Shown: positions 58,550 through 64,000 of the stretch, in pieces
Numbering within the stretch: position 1 is the first letter of the stretch
How the letters are laid out: the number at the start of each line of letters is the position of its first letter
Assembly: GCA_907163375.1 (NCBI GenBank)
Contig: CAJQUW010008614.1
Location: forward strand, 1 to 64,000
From: Prostheceraeus crozeri
Taxonomy: Eukaryota > Platyhelminthes > Polycladida > Euryleptidae
DNA: 64,000 bases
Direction: 5' to 3'
Made by a program: the position numbers and the translations under genes
Notes under the pieces: model-generated
Seen by the model: only the letters and a program-made list of their open reading frames with translations
Databases searched by the model: none
What the model was told of the DNA's origin: nothing

Positions 58550-59192
58550 TAAATTTTTATTTCGTATTATCTTTGCTTTCATACTGACTTACTTGAATGG
58601 GGCTTCAGTGGATGATTCAACCATGTATACTTTTTCATTTGGAAATAGTAGCACACTTAGTTTAACTTGCAAATCTTATAACATTTCATATGGGCGATAA
58701 TGGTGGAGGAAATAGTGTTAAATAAAACTAAGATAGCTTACATGATTCTGGGATAGCAATCGACTGCGATCCATGTGTAAAGAGCTTGTTAGACTACGGA
58801 AGAGAGAAGTGTGTTATGTTGCGTGTGGCGCGTGAGTGTCCTCCCATTTCATTCCATTCATCAATTCGTCTCATTGATAGAGACAGGTAGAACTCATGGT
58901 TCTCATAACGTATGCAATGGATAGTTTATAATTCAACCTTCGACAGCTGGCTAAATGTCGCCCTGGCGTGAATGCATACTACGTTGAGACAGAGGCAATC
59001 ACTTGCAAACATGACGCAGAGAGGTTTAACAAGATTGACCATTGCCGAATGTCCCTTGCGGTATACATAGCTACGGGTTTCACCGCCGCCCTTTACAGGA
59101 ACGCCCGTCGAAAGGAAGTATTACACCGAACTTCATTTGCAACATTCAAGTTGACTGATAGCAGATTCAACTTAATGATAGTATTCGCCAGG

Positions 59193-59934
59193 CATGAAAA
59201 CCTGTAGAGTTGGTAAGAGGTTGACAGACTTTGAGCAGCTTGATAGCAAGCCGTAGAGAGCTTGATTCACCAGCGTTTTGCAATGGAGATGTTTAGAGGC
59301 CACCCATGACAAGATAGCTAAGACTCAACCGATTGGCGTTCAAAGTGCTACGTTGAGAACTGTGTCAAATGCCCAACATGAGACATGAGTTGTCCCAGCG
59401 GTTTCGGTTTAAAATATGACACACTCCCTTGCCACACTTATCACTACGGCATCGTCCGCCGTCCCGAAGGAACACCCTGTCAGTGGAATATTACAGCAAA
59501 ACTCTCCGTGTCTTGCTCACTTTCAGTGAAAAGCCGCTAATACCATGAGAAAACTGGCTCAGACATGAAAACCTGTAGAGTTGGTAAGAGGTTGACAGAC
59601 TTTGAGCAGCTTGATAGCAAGCCGTAGAGAGCTTGATTCACCAGCGTTTTGCAATGGAGATGTTTAGAGGCCACCCATGACAAGATAGCTAAGACTCAAC
59701 CGATTGGCGTTCAAAGTGCTACGTTGAGAACTGTGTCAAATGCCCAACATGAGACATGAGTTGTCCCAGCGGTTTCGGTCTAAAATATGACACATTCCCT
59801 TGCCACACTTATCACTACGGCATCGTCCGCCGTCCCGAAGGAACACCCTGTCAGTGGAATATTACAGCAAAACTCTCCGTGTCTTGCTCGCTTTCAGTGA
59901 AAAGCCGCTTATAGCATGAGAAGACTGGCTCATA
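59193..59934 (-). repeat. 371-bp tandem duplication in the right arm only
   Basis: CATGAAAACCTGTAGAGTTGG starts at 59193 and again at 59564. The two copies differ at only a few positions. The left arm has a single copy, so this arose after the arms were formed or was lost from one arm. Confidence 0.85.
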
Positions 59935-60325
59935 CATCATTAAAAATGCTTTCATTGACTTCAGCAGGGTCGAAGACCCCAGAAAACCTCCAAAACTAGT
60001 GAATTTAAATTTTTCAGCTTTTTAGCACTACTTATGAAATTTTATAAGTAGTTAATCACTTAGGGCAGGTCAATAGCGACCGAACCTTTTTTGAATCAAG
60101 TCAAACGGACTTGTAGAAGCAAAGTTACAAGCCTTTAAAGTTTTGGAGTCTTTTATGGCCTGGAGGCGAAGGCCATCTCCTGGCTAACCTCTAAGTCTGA
60201 CGCCTTAGCTGATATCAGCAATGAAATTTTCTAAGTCGGTTTCTTACAGAAACCCGGATTTTGGAATGTTCGAAGCTATCATCGGAGCTCAGAGAGACGA
60301 CCTACCTCTGACAATCGCTCTCGTC

Positions 60326-60387
60326 TTAATGACAAGTCTCTCTCGGTTCCCAGCTTATATAGTGTGTGGCGATCAGCTGATGACGTA
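60326..60387 (-). promoter_or_regulatory. TATA promoter in right arm
   Basis: Mirror copy: CTTATATA at 60354-60361 with the same flanking sites, also pointing inward. Confidence 0.5.
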
Positions 60388-60419
60388 ATATCCATCATCC
60401 AAACACTTAAAACGCTTCT

Positions 60420-62090
60420 ATCGCCGATTCTAGTGCTCCGATTGAGCTGGAAATACACCATTTCCATGTAGAATTTGACGCTGAATCCGAATCTGGCCTC
60501 CGTTTTCCCATCCGATGCTTTGTTTTGGCTCTACAGCCCACAGCCATCGCGAAAATTCTAACTCTGTCGTTTTTTCGAAAAAATTTTGCGAAGAAAAATT
60601 TTTTTCTCTTCGATTGACTTTTTTTTCGCCAATGTCCCAAAATCTTAAATGGCGTCTCACATCTAAACGAAGACAGGTATGAACAAGCCGTTTCTTTCAG
60701 TGAATTTGTGTCACTCTTAGCTTTCAAACGAGCTATGGCACGACAAAATCCGTCCACTGGAAGCCAAGATCGAAGCTAGCTCTCCCGAGGGAGGGGGGTC
60801 AGCGAAACTTTTTCTCTCCGATTGACTTGAAACTCACCATGTTGATAGAGAATTTCATGCTGATTCCAAATCTGATATCCGTTTTCCCATCCGATGCTTC
60901 GTTTTGACGCTAGAGCCCAAAACGTCCAAAATTCTAACTCTGTCGTTTTTCGCCAATGTCCCAAAATCTTAAATGGTGTCTCACATCTAAACGAAGACAG
61001 GTATTAACAAGCCGTTTCTTTCAGTGAATTTGTCTCACTCTTAGCTTTCAAACGAGCTATGGCACGACAAAATCCGTCCACTGGAAGCCAAGATCGAAGC
61101 TAGCTCTCCCGAGGGGGGGGGACGTCAGCGAAACTTTTTCTCTCCGATTGCGTTCAAATTCACCATACCGATGCAGAATTTCACGCTGAATCCGAATCTG
61201 GCCTCCGTTTTCCCATCCGATGGTTCGTTTTGGCGCAACAGCCCAAAACGACCAAAATTCTAACTCTGTCGTTTTTTCGAAAAATGTTGAAAATTTTTTC
61301 TCTCCGATTGACTTCAAACTCACCATGTTGATAGAGAATTTCATGCTGACTCCAAATCTGAAATCCGTTTTCCCATCCGATGCTTCGTTTTGAAGCTACA
61401 GCCCAAAACGTCCAAAATTCTAACTCTGTCGTTTTTCGCCAATGTCCCAAAATCTTAAATGGCGTCTCACATCTAAACGAAGACCGATATGAACAAGCCG
61501 TTTCTTTCAGTGAATTTGTCTCACTCTTAGCTTTCAAACAAGCTATTGCACGACAAAATCCGTCCACTGGAAGCCAAGATCGAAGCTAGCTCTCCCGAGG
61601 GGGGGGGCGTCAGCGAAACTTTTTCTCTCCGATTGACTTGAAACTCACCATGTTGATAGAGAATTTCATGCTGATTCCAAATCTGAAATCCGTTTTCCCA
61701 TCCGATGCTTCGTTTTGACGCTACAGCCCAAAACGTCCAACATTTTAACTCTGTCAAAATTTTGAAGAAACATTTTTTCTCGCCGATTGACTTCAAATTC
61801 ACCATACCGATGCAGAATTTTACGCTGATCACGAATCTAAGGTCCGTTTCACCATTCCACCACGACAACCTAGACGGTCGCCCACGTCAATCTAGGCGGT
61901 CGGCCACGTCAACCTAGGCGGTCGGCCACGTCAACCCACACGAGACCAACACACCCGAGTCTCACACTCTGTCGTTTTCGAGGGGGGGGACGTCAGCGAA
62001 CATTTTGTGAACGTGGACCAACCTGGCCGGCACACCACGACAGACCACAACCTCTGTCGTTCCAGAGGGGGGGGACGTCAGCGAAAATTC
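60420..62090 (-). repeat. Terminal tandem array, right
   Basis: Reverse copy of the left terminal array with one more composite unit; the C-tract module (here G-tract plus CGTCAGCG) occurs five times (near 60788, 61116, 61600, 61983, 62067). The mirrored 22-bp repeats lie at 61870-61935. Confidence 0.75.
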
Positions 62091-62134
62091 TTCGATGGCG
62101 GCCATCTTGCGCGGTCCAGAAGTGGAGTTTTACT

Positions 62135-62140
62135 AACGTC
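62135..62140 (+). repeat. Right 6-bp target duplication of Polinton dimer
   Basis: AACGTC directly after the terminal ACT; partner of 42160-42165. Confidence 0.8.
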
Positions 62141-64000
62141 CATTGATGATAAATTTGGCTTCTAAATTTGCGAGCACCTGTATAGTAAAGAAAGGAACAA
62201 AACTACACAGCACAAGAAATATACGTACATTTAAAGCTAACATTATTAGCACTAGCTAGGCCTGACAGGCTAGCACTTAACAAAGTCGAACTGGAACACT
62301 GAATAGGCCATTTATGCCAGAGTTTGCGCGACCCCTGGCTTTATAGAAAAAGGTAAGCACCGCAAACATTAAACAGAGAATGTACCTCTTTATGTTACAG
62401 AATATAGGTGAACTTGTTGAATTTGTAGGCCTACCTGTTGTCAAATCCTCCTTTGTTGCCCTCTTGTCGGAGGAGGGGGGGCACCAAGGGCTCTGCGTAG
62501 ATGAAGGCCTGGTCCCTTTTGCGATTCCTCCATGCGCTCCAGCGCCACTTTCATGAGAGTGAGGTTGGGAAGGCCTATTTAGCTTCGATAATTTTGCCAG
62601 CCTAATCTATAATCATATCAATAGACTAAACAACAATTGTTCTTCTTGTTCTGCGTCCTTGGCTGATGAAGTTCTAGCGGCGTCGCTCTTAGAAATACCA
62701 ATTAGCCCTACCGGTAATTATTAAATTGCACCCTAACTATGCTACGGTATGCCTACATTGCACGTAAGTACATGCGTAAGATGAAATAAAAATTTAATAA
62801 TGTATTTGCAACGTAAACAATAGATATCAATTGGGCTATTCCGTCAACCCCATCCAGTGGGTACGTCGATTTATCGACAAGCTAATGCGGTATACTGCAG
62901 CATAATAGAGCATGTAGTGTTCATGAAAGTTGCTAAAATATTGAAAAAAAATTAATGTAGTGGCGTAGCGTGAGTTTCTTGCGCCCGGATGCGAGATACT
63001 CATTTGGCGCCCTCAGCCTCCGTGTTAACCATCTTTGAATCCTCCCAAATTTGAGCAGGGGTTCGTTCCCCTATCAGGGAGACCAATTCCCTGGCGTTCA
63101 TCTCATTAGAAATGAGAATGGTCAATCAGAATTGCTAAAATAAAACAATCATCTCATTGGAAATGAGAATGGTCATTGGTCAATCCAAATTGATAATCAT
63201 TAACAAGAGATTTAAAAAATTGTGCGACTAGTTGTCCTAGCTGTTTACCACAGAGTATGGGCCTGGCCTACACATAAGTTAAATATAGGAACTATATTTT
63301 CCTTTTTTATGCATATTCGACGTATTTTTCTACTCTTATAGACGATGAGGATTTAAAAACACTACTCGACTACTTGCAGTCTAAAAAGGTACGATTTTGG
63401 AAAACACTGTGTTAAATGAATGTGGGTAGTTTCTCATGAATATGCGCATACATAGTATGATTAATAGATTATAAAAACGTTGCATGATGAGCTGATTGAA
63501 CGTTCGATGGTAGAAGACAAATGCACTTTATCACTTGATGAGCAATATAGACACCGACTGCCGTCTAGACGCGAAGAAAAAATGATTCTCATTGAAACGT
63601 TCAAATACGGCTGTCAGGGGCCAATCCTCTTTAAATCTTATTCGACAACTTACCTGAGTGAGGTCAACGTCATACTTGCTGTCCATGGATGACGACTATT
63701 TCGAAGCTAATCGATGCGAAAGGCTTTGTGCGAATGCACGCACACACACGCAGGATCAGAAGTCGAGGCACATACTGCGATGAGTGAAAATGAAACAATC
63801 TCATGCTTTTATTAACGAGTACTAATTCAGTAGAAATGTACCAACTCGCTGTTCAACTTACCTTCATCTAACCCTTTAAATCGTAGATGACCTCAACGAG
63901 GAATCGGAACGGGATCACGCATTGATATTCTACATGCAAGAGTTGTGAACTATCAAGCACTGTGTAGTGTCAAGGTGTGATCCCCTTAATAGAGCTTAGT
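62141..64000. other. Right flank of the Polinton element, no clear gene
   Basis: A GC-richer patch (62440-62590) could hold a minus-strand exon (RDQAFIYAEPLVPPLLRQEG in one frame, ending at a GTAGGC donor), unrecognised. ATCTCATT(A/G)GAAATGAGAA occurs twice (63099, 63152), each a small hairpin. The plus-strand frame at 63480-63692 is unrecognised. Confidence 0.35.

Larger units (their letters stand above)
42166..62134. mobile_element. Polinton/Maverick-family element, giant inverted dimer
   Basis: The element is bounded by AACGTC on both sides, begins AGTAGTAAGTAAAACT and ends AGTTTTACT, fitting the AG...CT termini and 6-bp target duplications of Polintons. Arms 42166-50632 and 51865-62134 are inverted copies, nearly identical where compared (the 171-codon frame is identical; a 397-codon polymerase frame differs at one residue). 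Each arm has a terminal array, promoter, 370-bp-unit array, unknown small frame, polymerase region and minisatellite. The polymerases point inward. The right arm is longer because of a hAT insertion, an extra terminal-array unit and a 371-bp tandem duplication. It is a fossil, broken in both polymerase regions (about five breaks each). High arm identity suggests a recent origin or continuing gene conversion. No integrase, ATPase, protease or capsid frame was recognised. Confidence 0.85.
51865..62134 (-). repeat. Right arm of the Polinton palindrome
   Basis: Inverted copy of the left arm, with three extra pieces: a hAT element (55605-56570 plus its 8-bp duplication), a second copy of a 371-bp unit (59564-59934) and an extra terminal-array unit near 60776-61020. 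About 45 bp near 59945-59990 is also not in the left arm. Confidence 0.85.

Noticed and set aside
42166-62134. The palindrome as an assembly or hairpin-read artefact
   Set aside because: The flanks differ on the two sides, the 6-bp duplication matches, and the arms differ by a hAT insertion with its own duplication, repeat copy number and an unmatched loop. An artefact would mirror flanks and differences. Not excluded without reads.

Overview
The window is eukaryotic: AT-rich DNA with mostly short open frames, GT-AG introns, AATAAA poly(A) signals, a tRNA-derived SINE and dense transposon debris. The octamer TAGGCCTA and ACATGTA-type words recur. Together with the SINE type and a TMX2-like gene, this suggests a marine invertebrate, perhaps an echinoderm or other deuterostome; that placement is inference. 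Only one host gene is clear: a thioredoxin-related transmembrane protein (TMX2-like) at 13744-14556, coded in one exon behind a 3' splice site.

Layout. 1-13.7 kb: a hAT transposase remnant (about 285-640), a foldback element with a perfect 8-bp target duplication (923-1679), a 1.9-kb element with 13-bp terminal inverted repeats (1996-3871), a faint hAT tail (9.8-10.2 kb) and an internally deleted ZNF862/KIAA1586-like hAT transposase (11.6-12.5 kb). 13.7-14.7 kb: the TMX2-like gene. 15.6-17.7 kb: a piggyBac element with TTAA ends. 17.8-20.2 kb: a hairpin element, a spliced hAT remnant, a 67-bp tandem array and an unrecognised ORF. 21.6-23.9 kb: two Penelope-like reverse transcriptase remnants, the second with a GIY-YIG domain and a hammerhead-ribozyme-like motif downstream. 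24-42 kb: small inverted and tandem repeats, a SINE and no recognisable gene.

42166-62134 is the centrepiece: a Polinton/Maverick-family fossil that is a giant inverted dimer. It lies between identical 6-bp target duplications (AACGTC), starts with AG and ends with CT, and consists of two arms of roughly 8.5-10 kb that are nearly identical in the segments compared. Each arm carries, from the outside in, a terminal tandem array, a TATA promoter, a 370-bp-unit array, an unknown 171-codon frame, a family-B (protein-primed type) DNA polymerase region with N-terminal zinc fingers, a small 78-codon frame and a minisatellite. The arms meet at an asymmetric centre. A 966-bp hAT element with a perfect 8-bp target duplication later entered one arm only. 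No capsid, ATPase, protease or integrase frame was recognised. The polymerase regions are broken in both arms, with about five breaks each.

The segments do not form an operon or pathway. The only apparent functional ensemble is the promoter, polymerase and terminal-repeat set of the Polinton dimer, duplicated head-for-head.
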